The position numbers were made by a program, and so were the translations under genes. The notes below the pieces were generated by a model. That model worked only from the letters and a program-made list of their open reading frames with translations. It did not search any database and was not told where the DNA came from. 64,000 bases of DNA from an uncultured Selenomonadaceae bacterium (GTDB lineage Bacteria > Bacillota > Negativicutes > Selenomonadales > Selenomonadaceae). Shown here piece by piece: positions 1-8,949 of this stretch (position 1 is its first letter; every line of letters begins with the position of its first letter). The stretch is taken from positions 13,183 through 77,182 of the forward strand of contig CALELM010000074.1 in NCBI GenBank assembly GCA_937902665.1, read 5' to 3'.

Positions 1-1406
1 GCCAAATAAGATAATGAAATGTCCTTCCCACACAGCAGGTTGGGTATGATTCCAAGAGAACGCGTTTCATCTACCTTCGTGAAAATAACACGATTTGGCT
101 TGCACGATGAAAACTTGTCCATAATATCCGCAACATCCCTGTCCTTTGTCGTTGCACTGATCACCAAATGCTTTTCGATACGGGAATTTGCCTTCAGCAG
201 CCGTTGCAGCTCGTCCATCTGATACTCGTTATGCTGGCTCCTGCCCGCCGTATCGATCAAAATCAACTGCTTTTTCTCATGCTTCCGAATTGCCACGCGA
301 AGCTCATCCGGCGTATAAACGATTTCCAGCGGAAGTCCTATGATATCGGAATAGGTCTTTAGCTGCTCCACCGCTGAAATGCGATACGTATCTGCGGTAA
401 TCAAGGCTGCGCTCACGCCTTGCTCCAGTACAAACCTTGCCGCAATCTTTGCCAAGGTTGTCGTCTTCCCTACGCCAGTCGGTCCAATCAGCGCCACAAT
501 CCGTGTTCCCCGACCGGGAAGCGCTATTCCCTCAGAGAAATTCATCGAACGCTGCAAATAATCCGTCAAAATCTCCCGTGCCTCAGAAGAATAAGCTTCC
601 ACAAGAGTTTCCCCTGCCCCCAAGGTCGCTGCCATTTCATTCAGAAACGCATCCTCCACGCCCTGTCGCTGGAGAGCCTCCTGCAAAGTCAAAACATTCT
701 GGGAAGTACCCTTGCTCATCATCTGCGCAAGCATGGCCTTCATCTGCGCAAGCTCATTTTCCAGCTTCTGTATTTTTTCCTGCTCTTCAGGTATCGCAGA
801 AGCTGTTTCAGATTCCAAATTCTCTTCTGAATCTTTCGATTCTTCTTCCAACAATCCTGCAGACTGCTTTTCTTCCGCCAGCTCCTTGCTTGCTGGGGCA
901 GAAAAGCTTTCTGCTTTCCATATTCTTGGCTTTTGCGGAGGGCTTTGCTCTGCCTCTTTCAAGAGAGAATCATAAAAATCCTTCCCTAAGCTTGGCTTTC
1001 CCACAGTTCCTGCTGGATTTGCCGCGGCCAACGGGTCGGTCCCAAAGGAGGGAAATTCTGGTTTCTGTATAATGGGAGCCTCCGGCACTGCACCAAGCTC
1101 TGCTGATTTCGCTGCCATTTCTACACCAGTTTCCGTGCCATGTGTCTTGTACTGGGACAACACGGAATTGGGAAGTACGGGACCTGCGGTTTTCGCCTTT
1201 GTTCCCGTATCCTTTTTTTCCTTCGGTTTCGATGACTTTTCCTCTACAGCAGCCGTCACTTCCACAATCTCCTTGCTGCCATAGCCCAAAAATCCGCCTT
1301 CCTTATATTTCTTGGTATGCAGGATTACTGCATCTATGCCAAGCTCTTCCTTTACCTGCTCCATAGCTTCCTTCATCGTAGGAGCCTTAAAGACCTTTAT
1401 CTGCAC
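1..1406 (-). CDS. flhF: FlhF, SRP-type GTPase for flagellar placement (3' end outside window)
   Basis: FlhF is a membrane-associated SRP-family GTPase that helps set flagellar number and position. The frame stays open from a GTG at 1406 to the window edge, about 468 codons, so only roughly the last 30-40 residues should be missing. The start MQIKVFKAPTMKEAM is typical of the family. A long variable linker follows, then the GTPase core: GPTGVGKTTTLAKIAARF (P-loop), an ITADTYRISAVEQL stretch, IDTAGR, and TKVDETRSLG (nucleotide specificity). The GTG lies directly after the flhA stop TAA with no spacer, so translation is probably coupled. flhG would be expected next, beyond position 1. Identity is clear; the true C-terminus cannot be seen. 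Confidence 0.95.
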   Translation of the reverse strand, partial: MQIKVFKAPTMKEAMEQVKEELGIDAVILHTKKYKEGGFLGYGSKEIVEVTAAVEEKSSKPKEKKDTGTKAKTAGPVLPNSVLSQYKTHGTETGVEMAAKSAELGAVPEAPIIQKPEFPSFGTDPLAAANPAGTVGKPSLGKDFYDSLLKEAEQSPPQKPRIWKAESFSAPASKELAEEKQSAGLLEEESKDSEENLESETASAIPEEQEKIQKLENELAQMKAMLAQMMSKGTSQNVLTLQEALQRQGVEDAFLNEMAATLGAGETLVEAYSSEAREILTDYLQRSMNFSEGIALPGRGTRIVALIGPTGVGKTTTLAKIAARFVLEQGVSAALITADTYRISAVEQLKTYSDIIGLPLEIVYTPDELRVAIRKHEKKQLILIDTAGRSQHNEYQMDELQRLLKANSRIEKHLVISATTKDRDVADIMDKFSSCKPNRVIFTKVDETRSLGIIPNLLCGKDISLSYL

Positions 1407-3494
1407 TTAAATGCTCACCACCCCAAGAATCTGTATCTCCACACTCTGCTCAATCTCTGCATGCGAAAGGACGATAAGTCCCGGAACAGAACGTTCCACC
1501 AATTTCCTGAAATAAAGCCTTACAGCTGGACTTGTCAAAACAACAGGCTGATATCCCATGTTCGTCAGCTTTTCCAATTCTGTATTCAAGTTGTCAACTA
1601 ATCTCTGCATAGAATCCGGATCCAAGCTTACATAAGAGCCATGATCCGTTCGCTGCACGCCTCCTGCAATACGATTCTCCAGCGGCGGTGCCAAGGTAAT
1701 GCATGGCAGGATATTATTCTGCACATTCTGCTGCGTAATCTGCCTAGCCATTGCATGACGGACATATTCCGTGAGAATCTCCGTATCCTTCGTTGCCCGT
1801 GCATAATCCGCAAGAACCTCCAGTATCGTAGCCATGTCCCTGATGGACACCCTCTCCCTCAGGAGATTTGCAAGTACCTTCTGGATTTCTCCAACATTCA
1901 TAAGCTCAGGAACTACTTCTTCCACAAGAGACGCATTCGTCTTCTTGAGATTATCCACAAGGTTCTGTGTCTCCTGACGGCCGAGAATCTCGTCTGCATG
2001 CGCCTTGATAACCTCCGTCAAGTGCGTTGCAAGTACGGAAACGGCATCCACGACCGTGTACCCATTCAGCTCTGCCTGTTCCCTTTCAGCCTCTGGAATC
2101 CAAAGGGCAGGAAGCCCAAATGCCGGCTCTACGGTCTCAATTCCCGGAACCTCCTCAAACACAGTGCCTGAATTCATTGCAAGATAGTGATCCAGCATCA
2201 GCTCGCCCTTTGCAATCTCAATACCCTTAAGCTTGATAATGTATGCATTCGGCTTGATCTGAATATTGTCACGAATACGGATGGTAGGAACAACAAGACC
2301 TAGCTCCAAGGCACACTGCCGACGTATCATGACGATACGATCCAAAAGATCTCCGCCCTGCCCGGTATCAACCAAAGGAATCAAGCTGTAACCAATCTCA
2401 AGTTCCATGGGATCCACCTGCAAGAGCGATACAATATTCTCCGGACGTGTTGCCTCCTCCTTTGCTCTCGCCTTTTTTTCGACCTTCGTTGTTTCCGCTG
2501 ACTTTTCCTCACGCTTCTGCAAGCTCTTTCCAATGAGGAAACAGAACACGGAAAGACATGCAAACGGAACACCTGGAAGACCCGGAACAAGTGCCAAGAA
2601 AAGAAGAACCCCCGCTATGATGAAATAGATACGCTCATTGCGTATTAGCTGCCCCACAATATCCGCACCGAGATTGCCCTCGGAAGCTGCGCGCGTAACA
2701 ATAACGCCAGTTGCCGTAGAAATGAGCAATGCCGGAATCTGGCTGACAAGCCCCTCACCGACTGTCAGGAGCGTATACTGCTGAAGTGCCTGCAAGGCTT
2801 CCATATTCCTCTGCACCATGCCAATAACAAACCCACCGGAAATATTGATCATCATGATGATAATCGCAGCAATGGCATCTCCCTTGACAAACTTGGAAGC
2901 ACCGTCCATTGCTCCGAAGAAATCAGCCTCCCGCTGTACCTTCTCGCGGCGGATCTTCGCTTCCTCATCAGTTATCGCCCCTTGGTTCAGGTCCGCATCA
3001 ATGGACATCTGCTTTCCTGGCATTGCATCCAATGTGAAACGTGCCGATACCTCAGCAACACGCTCCGAGCCTTTCGTGATAACGATGAAGTTAATGATAA
3101 CGAGGATGACGAACATAATGAAGCCCACCACTGCATTACCGCCGACAACGAAATTACCAAAGGACGTAATGACCTCACCGGCGTAACCGTTCAGCAAGAT
3201 CAGTCGTGTCGATGAAATATTCAACGCCAAGCGAAACAAAGTAGTCACCAAAAGCAGTGACGGAAACACCGATAAATCCAATGCTTCTTCATTGTAAATG
3301 GTCGAGATAACAATTACCAAAGCCGCAGTAATATTGACGCAGATCAACAAATCCAAGAGAAGCGTCGGGAGCGGTATAATCATCATAATAACGATTGTCA
3401 CAATCGCCAATGCAATGAATATATCGCTGTATTTCTTTATCGCATTAACAGGTCCGCCAGCGCCATGCACGGCGATTCCTTGTGGTTCTGCCAT
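1407..3494 (-). CDS. flhA: FlhA, flagellar export gate protein
   Basis: FlhA forms the nonameric ring of the flagellar type III export gate, coupling proton flow to substrate export and docking chaperone-substrate complexes with its cytosolic half. The 695-residue length is normal. The N-terminal ~330 residues carry about eight hydrophobic helices and the conserved FHIPEP-type loop, seen here as SARFTLDAMPGKQM followed by DADLNQG. The rest is the soluble FlhA-C domain. ATG at 3494 has AAGGAG 8 nt upstream. It starts 18 nt after the flhB stop and abuts flhF, so flhB, flhA and flhF are one transcription unit. Confidence 0.97.
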   Translation of the reverse strand: MAEPQGIAVHGAGGPVNAIKKYSDIFIALAIVTIVIMMIIPLPTLLLDLLICVNITAALVIVISTIYNEEALDLSVFPSLLLVTTLFRLALNISSTRLILLNGYAGEVITSFGNFVVGGNAVVGFIMFVILVIINFIVITKGSERVAEVSARFTLDAMPGKQMSIDADLNQGAITDEEAKIRREKVQREADFFGAMDGASKFVKGDAIAAIIIMMINISGGFVIGMVQRNMEALQALQQYTLLTVGEGLVSQIPALLISTATGVIVTRAASEGNLGADIVGQLIRNERIYFIIAGVLLFLALVPGLPGVPFACLSVFCFLIGKSLQKREEKSAETTKVEKKARAKEEATRPENIVSLLQVDPMELEIGYSLIPLVDTGQGGDLLDRIVMIRRQCALELGLVVPTIRIRDNIQIKPNAYIIKLKGIEIAKGELMLDHYLAMNSGTVFEEVPGIETVEPAFGLPALWIPEAEREQAELNGYTVVDAVSVLATHLTEVIKAHADEILGRQETQNLVDNLKKTNASLVEEVVPELMNVGEIQKVLANLLRERVSIRDMATILEVLADYARATKDTEILTEYVRHAMARQITQQNVQNNILPCITLAPPLENRIAGGVQRTDHGSYVSLDPDSMQRLVDNLNTELEKLTNMGYQPVVLTSPAVRLYFRKLVERSVPGLIVLSHAEIEQSVEIQILGVVSI

Positions 3495-3512
3495 TCGAAT
3501 AACTCCTTACCA

Positions 3513-4649
3513 TCATGCGTATCCATATTTTCTTTGTTTCAGCCGATACACATAAGCCAAAACCTCTGCCACTGCCTGAAAAAGCTCTCTGGGAACCATT
3601 CCCCCAACTTCGACAGCAGCATAAAGCGCCCGAGCCAGAGGCTTGTTCTCCACAACCGGCACATCGTGGTCACGAGCAATGCTTTTTATCTTCTGCGCTA
3701 CAAAATCCTGTCCCTTTGCCACAACAACAGGAGCCTCCATCCCCTTCGTATACTGAAGGGCTACTGCAAAATGCGTTGGATTCGTCACGATAACATCAGC
3801 CTTTGGAACTTCCTTCATCATGCGCGACATCGCCATCTGGCGCTGTTTCTGCTTAATCTTTCCCTTGATCTGAGGATCTCCTTCGGACTGCTTCATTTCG
3901 TCCTTTACTTCCTGCTTCGTCATCTTCAGATCCTGCGTTGTCTGCCACTTCTGGTACATAAAATCCAAAACACCCAATACAATAATGACCCCTACCACCT
4001 GAAAAACCATGCTGAACAAAATCTTTGCGATCTCACGCAGGCTGGTAGACAGATCATAATAAATGAACTGGGGCATAAACGGAATCTCGTCTTTTAAATA
4101 ACGATAAATAAAAAAACCTATAATTGCAATTTTCAAAAGAGATTTCAAAAGCTCGACCAGACTTCTCTTGGAAAACATCCTTCCAAATCCGTTGATAGGA
4201 TTCAGCTTGTCCAGCTTAAAGCCGATCGTCTCTGTACTGAAATTAAGCCCTACCTGATAAAAATTTATTACCAGACCAATCAGCATAATAGCCAGCATAA
4301 TGGGAAACGCTGTCTTTGCCAAAAGCAACACCATACCAATAAACAGCTGCACGATTGTTTCCGTATCTATCGTCTGCTGAAGATGCCCGTATATGTATAT
4401 CGTATAATTCGCAATCTCAGCATAGATATGCTCCCACATTGCCTTCACGACAAAGAACCCAATCAAAAGAACAAATGCTGTTGTCAGCTCTTGGCTTCTT
4501 GCCACCTGCCCCTTCTTCTTCGCATCCTCACGCTTTTTGCCTGTAGGCTCCTCCGTTTTTTCAGCAAAAAGCTGAAGGTCAAAGGAAAAGCAGGGAGCAC
4601 TTCTCTCCCCCCTATTGCATAGCTTGAAGGGCAGCAGAGATATTGCCAT
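3513..4649 (-). CDS. flhB: FlhB, export-switch autoprotease; start codon uncertain
   Basis: FlhB is the export-gate subunit that changes substrate class from rod/hook to filament after cleaving itself. Four membrane helices occupy the N-terminal ~220 residues. The cleavage motif NPTH is present in VTNPTHFAVAL, roughly residue 290, and the cytosolic C-terminal domain follows. The conserved start of the family, FDLQLFAEKTEEPTGKKR, is encoded near 4580, but no ATG, GTG or TTG lies in frame between the fliR stop and that motif. The nearest in-frame ATG is 4649, inside fliR and without a good ribosome site. A strong GGGGGGAG does sit just after the fliR stop, pointing at an out-of-frame GTG. The start is therefore unsettled (see findings); family assignment is not in doubt. 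Confidence 0.93.
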   Translation of the reverse strand: MAISLLPFKLCNRGERSAPCFSFDLQLFAEKTEEPTGKKREDAKKKGQVARSQELTTAFVLLIGFFVVKAMWEHIYAEIANYTIYIYGHLQQTIDTETIVQLFIGMVLLLAKTAFPIMLAIMLIGLVINFYQVGLNFSTETIGFKLDKLNPINGFGRMFSKRSLVELLKSLLKIAIIGFFIYRYLKDEIPFMPQFIYYDLSTSLREIAKILFSMVFQVVGVIIVLGVLDFMYQKWQTTQDLKMTKQEVKDEMKQSEGDPQIKGKIKQKQRQMAMSRMMKEVPKADVIVTNPTHFAVALQYTKGMEAPVVVAKGQDFVAQKIKSIARDHDVPVVENKPLARALYAAVEVGGMVPRELFQAVAEVLAYVYRLKQRKYGYA

Positions 4650-5394
4650 ACATTTCATTGAACAACACATCCAAAAACAACACATAAAACGGAATCAACA
4701 TCGAAAGCACTCCTATGCCTATCATCAGCTGCATAGGTATACCCACAACAAAAATATTCAGCTGGGGCATGGTTCTTGCCAGAATTCCCAGTCCCACATT
4801 CGTGAGCAATATGGCAAATGTCACGGGCATAGCAATCTTCATGCCTGTCACAAAGATACCAACCGTAAAGTTCGCAATCAACGCTGTCAAGGAAAGATCC
4901 AGCTGAACTCCTGCAAGAGGAACTAACCGAAAGCTCTCCGCCAAGCCTGCAATCAGCATGTGATGACCATTCGTAACCAAAAAAACAATGATTGCCAAAT
5001 TATAAAGAAAACTTCCGATAAGCGGCATCTGCTGACCGGAAGTCGGATCCATAACGTTTACAATAGCAAATCCCACCTGCATATCCATGACCTTGCCTGC
5101 CATAGTAATAGCGGCAAAAGAAATATATGCGGTAAAACCAATCAACCATCCCACAAACAACTCAGACAGGACGGAAACACCATACATCAACACAGTTGCC
5201 GGTGATTCTACAGTTCCCATCGCATCCACGACAGGAAAGAGCAGCACAGAAAAAACCGCCGCCGCCGCTGCACGAAACATAACCGGAATGTTCATGCTGC
5301 CGAAAAAAGGAGACAACACAAAAAGACCGCTCACTCTCGTCACAAGCAGCAAAAACGCTGCCGCATGCGTCTGCATCAATGAAAACAAATCCAA
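4612..5394 (-). CDS. fliR: FliR, flagellar export gate protein
   Basis: FliR joins FliP and FliQ in the helical core of the flagellar export gate in the inner membrane. It is a highly hydrophobic protein of about 260 residues with the expected N-terminal pattern LFSLMQTHAAAFLLLVTRVSG. I prefer the TTG at 5394 because AGGAGAGG lies 7 nt before it and the protein then starts like its relatives. An earlier TTG at 5412 overlaps the fliQ stop but places the ribosome site inside the gene. Its C-terminus overlaps the flhB frame; the two proteins are fused in some clostridia, so close coupling is expected. Confidence 0.95.
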   Translation of the reverse strand: MDLFSLMQTHAAAFLLLVTRVSGLFVLSPFFGSMNIPVMFRAAAAAVFSVLLFPVVDAMGTVESPATVLMYGVSVLSELFVGWLIGFTAYISFAAITMAGKVMDMQVGFAIVNVMDPTSGQQMPLIGSFLYNLAIIVFLVTNGHHMLIAGLAESFRLVPLAGVQLDLSLTALIANFTVGIFVTGMKIAMPVTFAILLTNVGLGILARTMPQLNIFVVGIPMQLMIGIGVLSMLIPFYVLFLDVLFNEMYGNISAALQAMQ

Positions 5395-5408
5395 AAGAAG
5401 CCCTCTCC

Positions 5409-5678
5409 TCAACGAATATACATTGGCAAATTCACAAAAACACCAGTAACATATCCAACCATGATCCTAAGCATCCATGGTCCAAAAATCAAAATCGCCA
5501 CGAACACCGCAACGATTTTCGGTATAAATGCAAGTGTCTGTTCCTGAATTGATGTAGTTGCCTGAAACACGCTGACTGCCAAGCCAACAATAAGCCCCAA
5601 TCCAAGCATTGGCGCCGCAACCAAAAGTACAATCATCAGAGCCTCTTGTGCCAACTGAATGACCACGTCTCCCGACAT
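5409..5678 (-). CDS. fliQ: FliQ, flagellar export gate protein
   Basis: FliQ is a small two-helix membrane subunit that wraps around the FliP/FliR core of the flagellar secretion channel. The 89-residue length and the two long hydrophobic segments (about residues 15-38 and 50-78), with EALMIVLLVAAPMLGLGL and FQATTSIQEQTLAFIPKI between them, are diagnostic. ATG at 5678 is preceded by GGAGGGTGAGAGA. It lies between fliP and fliR with short spacers in the standard gene order. Confidence 0.96.
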   Translation of the reverse strand: MSGDVVIQLAQEALMIVLLVAAPMLGLGLIVGLAVSVFQATTSIQEQTLAFIPKIVAVFVAILIFGPWMLRIMVGYVTGVFVNLPMYIR

Positions 5679-5693
5679 TCTCTCACCCTCCAG

Positions 5694-6449
5694 CTACTTG
5701 AAGCTCGTAATCAACGAACGTATCAGCAAATGCCAACCATCCACCATGACGAACAGCAAAATCTTGAAAGGGAGCGATATCATGACTGGCGGAAGCATCA
5801 TCATGCCCATGGACATCAACGTACTTGCCACAATCATGTCAATCACAATAAAGGGAATGTAAATCATAAACCCCAGTTGAAAACCAGTCTTAAGCTCACT
5901 GATAAGAAATGCCGGTATCAGAGTAAACGTAGACACATCATCCTGCGACTCCGGTCTTGGTGCATCTGCCAAATTAACAAACAACGCCAAGTCGGATTCC
6001 CGTGTCTGCTTAAACATAAACTCACGCATCGGTTTTACGGTATTCTCAATTGCCTGCTCCTGCGTGATCTGCCCCGACAGGTATGGCTGAATCCCATTTT
6101 GATTTGCTTCGTTCCAATACGGTGCCATGATATAAAACGTCAGAAACAAGGACAACGCAATAACCACCTGATTCGGTGGTACATTTTGTGTGGACAGCGC
6201 ATTCCGCAAGAACCCTATGACAACAACGATTCGAACGAAGGAAGTCGTCATGATCAGGATAGAAGGAGCCAACGTCAAAATCGTCAGCAACGCCATAACC
6301 TGCAGCGTAACCGCAACATCCTGAGGACCATTGGAAGATCCCACACTAATATTTACATCCGGAATCAAAGGCGCCGCCATCGCATGATTCGCCACAAGTA
6401 CGAAAAAGGCCACGCATCCAAGCAAGAAAAACTTTTTCCGAGGGTTCAA
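5694..6449 (-). CDS. fliP: FliP, flagellar export gate protein
   Basis: FliP forms the pentameric pore core of the flagellar type III export gate. The 251-residue product starts with a likely cleaved signal-like helix (KKFFLLGCVAFFVLVANHAMA), followed by the family hallmarks SFVRIVVVIGFLRNALSTQ and PFIVIDMIVASTLMSMGMMM and terminal membrane helices. Translation starts at TTG 6449, with AAGGAG 10 nt upstream. A 198-nt gap with no convincing gene separates it from fliO. Confidence 0.96.
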   Translation of the reverse strand: MNPRKKFFLLGCVAFFVLVANHAMAAPLIPDVNISVGSSNGPQDVAVTLQVMALLTILTLAPSILIMTTSFVRIVVVIGFLRNALSTQNVPPNQVVIALSLFLTFYIMAPYWNEANQNGIQPYLSGQITQEQAIENTVKPMREFMFKQTRESDLALFVNLADAPRPESQDDVSTFTLIPAFLISELKTGFQLGFMIYIPFIVIDMIVASTLMSMGMMMLPPVMISLPFKILLFVMVDGWHLLIRSLITSFK

Positions 6450-6647
6450 CCGCCTACAACTCCTTAACCCTGTTATTTGAGAAACAACTTATGGAAGCCC
6501 CTATCCATCCTTGTGCATCCATCCGGTCAATCCTTCCATCCTATCTCACAAAAATACGCAGAAAGGGCTTCTGCCTTCCCCGTCCTTTCATTACCTAACG
6601 GAAGATTTTCAATCTACCTGAACACATCAAAAATTTTAAAGGCTGCC

Positions 6648-7178
6648 TTATTTCCTAAACACTGGCGGTATCTTTTGGACAAAATCCGAAAGCATGCCAA
6701 ACTGCTGGGAAAACATCCCCATATCTGCTGGATGTGCCAATGCCTGACGATGCACTCGTTCCATCTCCTCCTCATCCGTTATCTCAGAAAGCATCGTGAT
6801 GTTATGTTCTGTCACTCCCAACAAGAACATCCTGCCTGCCAGCTCTACTATGCAAACTGACATCTTTGGGCCCAACGGAAGCGACTGCAAAAGCCGGCCA
6901 CCCTCACCAGCTTGATTGCTGGCGAAACGCCCACCTAAAAAACGAGCTGCAAAATAAGCAAAAACCACGACAAACGCAAAAATTGCAAGAAGACTGATCA
7001 AATATGCCAAAGTCGACCACCAGGAAACCGACGTAGGCTGTGGATCCGCATTTTCGTATCCAGAAAGATACCCTCCGGACGAGGCAGCCGCATTGGCTGC
7101 CCAGCCGGTCGTAGGATCAACGAGTGCCAGAACGATTCCAGCACCCGCAAGCAAAAAAATCCATTTCAATCTAAGCAT
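6648..7178 (-). CDS. fliO: FliO, flagellar export gate assembly protein
   Basis: FliO is a poorly conserved membrane scaffold that helps FliP rings assemble. The product of about 176 residues has an N-terminal hydrophobic signal/anchor, a short polar region, one strong transmembrane helix (WSTLAYLISLLAIFAFVVVF), and a cytosolic domain with the FliO-like SLPLGPKMSVCIVELAGR and LLGVTEHNITML. The ATG at 7178 follows a TTG at 7181; neither has a strong ribosome site. Its place just before fliP supports the call more than the sequence alone. Confidence 0.88.
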   Translation of the reverse strand: MLRLKWIFLLAGAGIVLALVDPTTGWAANAAASSGGYLSGYENADPQPTSVSWWSTLAYLISLLAIFAFVVVFAYFAARFLGGRFASNQAGEGGRLLQSLPLGPKMSVCIVELAGRMFLLGVTEHNITMLSEITDEEEMERVHRQALAHPADMGMFSQQFGMLSDFVQKIPPVFRK

Positions 7179-7184
7179 CAAATA

Positions 7185-7547
7185 TCAGCCAACCGCCTTG
7201 CGCACTGCTTCAAGAACACGATCTGCTTGGAACGGCTTAACAATGAAGTCACGCGCACCTGCCTGGATTGCCTCAATGACCATTGCCTGCTGGCCCATAG
7301 CGCTGCACATCACAATCTTTGCATTCGGATCAACCTTCTTGATTTCTTTTACGGCACTGATACCATCCATCTCAGGCATCGTGATATCCATCGTAGTGAG
7401 ATCCGGCTTGAGTTCCTGGTATTTCTCCAAAGCCTTCATACCATTTTCTGCTTCACCGACAACCTCGTAGCCATTCTTCGTAAGAATATCCTTTACCATC
7501 ATTCTCATGAATGCCGCATCATCGACGACCAAAACTCGTACTGCCAT
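7185..7547 (-). CDS. cheY: CheY-type chemotaxis response regulator
   Basis: This is a stand-alone 120-residue receiver domain. It has the acidic pair in VLVVDDAAFMR (Asp9, Asp10), the phosphorylated Asp in TTMDITMPEMDG (about residue 54), the Ser of MCSAMGQQ and the invariant Lys of IVKPFQ. It should shuttle the chemotaxis signal from CheA to FliM and FliY at the motor. The ATG at 7547 has AGGAG 9 nt upstream. Its location between fliY and fliO matches the Bacillus fla/che order. No cheA, cheB or cheW is in this window. Confidence 0.94.
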   Translation of the reverse strand: MAVRVLVVDDAAFMRMMVKDILTKNGYEVVGEAENGMKALEKYQELKPDLTTMDITMPEMDGISAVKEIKKVDPNAKIVMCSAMGQQAMVIEAIQAGARDFIVKPFQADRVLEAVRKAVG

Positions 7548-7668
7548 GTTTCATCTCTCCTCGTCTTTAATAAATATTAGTGACATCATCTATTTGTTGC
7601 CAAATATTATGATATATCCCTTCCGCAAGAGCTTAACGCCCGCTTCATTTCATCTCCTGGTGAACAGA

Positions 7669-8949
7669 CTATTGAAGCTTGGCTGCTCTCTCAGCAGGAC
7701 TAGCTATATCCGTGATTCGTACGCCAAAGTTTTCGTCGATTACCACGACCTCCCCTTTGGCAAGGAACTTCCCGTTTACCTGAATATCCACCGGCTCGCC
7801 TGCCAGCTTATCCAGTTCAACGATAGACCCATTATTTAGATCCAAAATCTCTTTGATAGATTTCTTCGTGCTTCCCAGTTCCACCGTTACCTGCAACGGA
7901 ACATCCAAAATCAAGCCAATATTAGCATCATTGACCTGAACCGGTTCCATGTTCAGCGGTGTAAACTGCGCAGGCTGAACTGGAACATTCGTCGCCACAT
8001 GCGGCTGCATTGGCATCCCGTAACCACCCATTGGCTGCTGCATCATCGGCTGCTGCATCATCGGCTGCTGCATCATCGGCTGCTGCATCATCGGTGCAGC
8101 CATCTGCGGAGCTGCCTGCTGCGCTGGTGGCGGAGCAACAGGCTGTTGCGCTGGCATTGGAGCAGCCTGAACCTGCGGTGCTGGTGCAGGTGCCGGAGCA
8201 GGCTCTGGCTCTTCCTCTGCACCGCCCCCCATAATAGCTTCTACCATATCTTTTGCAACATTGACAGGAAGAATCTGCATGATTTCACTGTCAATCAGCC
8301 CATCTACCTCCATACGGAAGGAGGTTCGCACTATCGTCTCATTCTGACCGATAATCTCCGTAATCTTGTCCTCATTGCCAAGATCGATGAGATTTACGCG
8401 AGGCGGCGAAATATCTATCTTTCGATTAAACATGCTCGAAAGCGAAGTTGCCACACTTCCCATCATCTGGTTCATGGCTTCGCCAACGGCACTCATATGA
8501 ATCTCATTGAGATTCTTGTCTGGATTGGTACCATCTCCCCCCATCATGAGGTCTGCAATGATAGCCGCATCCTGTGCCTGAATTGCCAGCACATTATTTC
8601 CATCAATACCTATCGTATAGCCTACTTCAACGACAAGATATGGCATTGGATAATGCTCTTTGATGATGCTCATCGTCGCAACCGAAACGGTTGGTGTCGT
8701 AATCGACACTTTACGGTTCAACAGCACGGAAAGCGTCGTAGCTGCACTTCCCATGGAGATGTTTCCTATCTCGCCAAGAGCATCCTTTTCCATGTCACTA
8801 AGCACATCATCGAACTGAGATGAACTACTGCCTGCATCACCGATTCCCGCATCGGTTCCTGCATCTCCCGCTGGGGCATCCCCGCCCGGTGCCAACCCAC
8901 CATTCAGCAGGGCATCAATCTCCTCCTGCGAGATCATATCGTCACTCAT
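7669..8949 (-). CDS. fliY: FliY, C-ring switch protein with CheC-type phosphatase domain
   Basis: FliY is a Gram-positive-type C-ring protein that dephosphorylates CheY-P and supplies the FliN part of the switch. The N-terminal ISQEEIDALLNGG is a CheY-P-binding peptide. Two CheC active-site helices follow (ALGEIGNISMGSAATTL and AVGEAMNQMMGSVATSL). A long Pro/Gln/Ala/Met-rich linker contains four perfect MMQQP repeats, and the C-terminal SpoA/FliN domain (DVPLQVTVELGSTKKSIKEI) ends the protein. I chose ATG 8949 over ATG 8961, which abuts its own ribosome site. The gene overlaps the fliM stop. Confidence 0.95.
   Translation of the reverse strand: MSDDMISQEEIDALLNGGLAPGGDAPAGDAGTDAGIGDAGSSSSQFDDVLSDMEKDALGEIGNISMGSAATTLSVLLNRKVSITTPTVSVATMSIIKEHYPMPYLVVEVGYTIGIDGNNVLAIQAQDAAIIADLMMGGDGTNPDKNLNEIHMSAVGEAMNQMMGSVATSLSSMFNRKIDISPPRVNLIDLGNEDKITEIIGQNETIVRTSFRMEVDGLIDSEIMQILPVNVAKDMVEAIMGGGAEEEPEPAPAPAPAPQVQAAPMPAQQPVAPPPAQQAAPQMAAPMMQQPMMQQPMMQQPMMQQPMGGYGMPMQPHVATNVPVQPAQFTPLNMEPVQVNDANIGLILDVPLQVTVELGSTKKSIKEILDLNNGSIVELDKLAGEPVDIQVNGKFLAKGEVVVIDENFGVRITDIASPAERAAKLQ

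Noticed and set aside
6450..6647. Possible small gene or riboswitch between fliO and fliP
   Set aside because: Only a 16-codon frame is present, without a ribosome site or known structural motif.
8033..8092. CRISPR-like array
   Set aside because: The 15-nt units are contiguous with no spacers and encode MMQQP repeats inside fliY.
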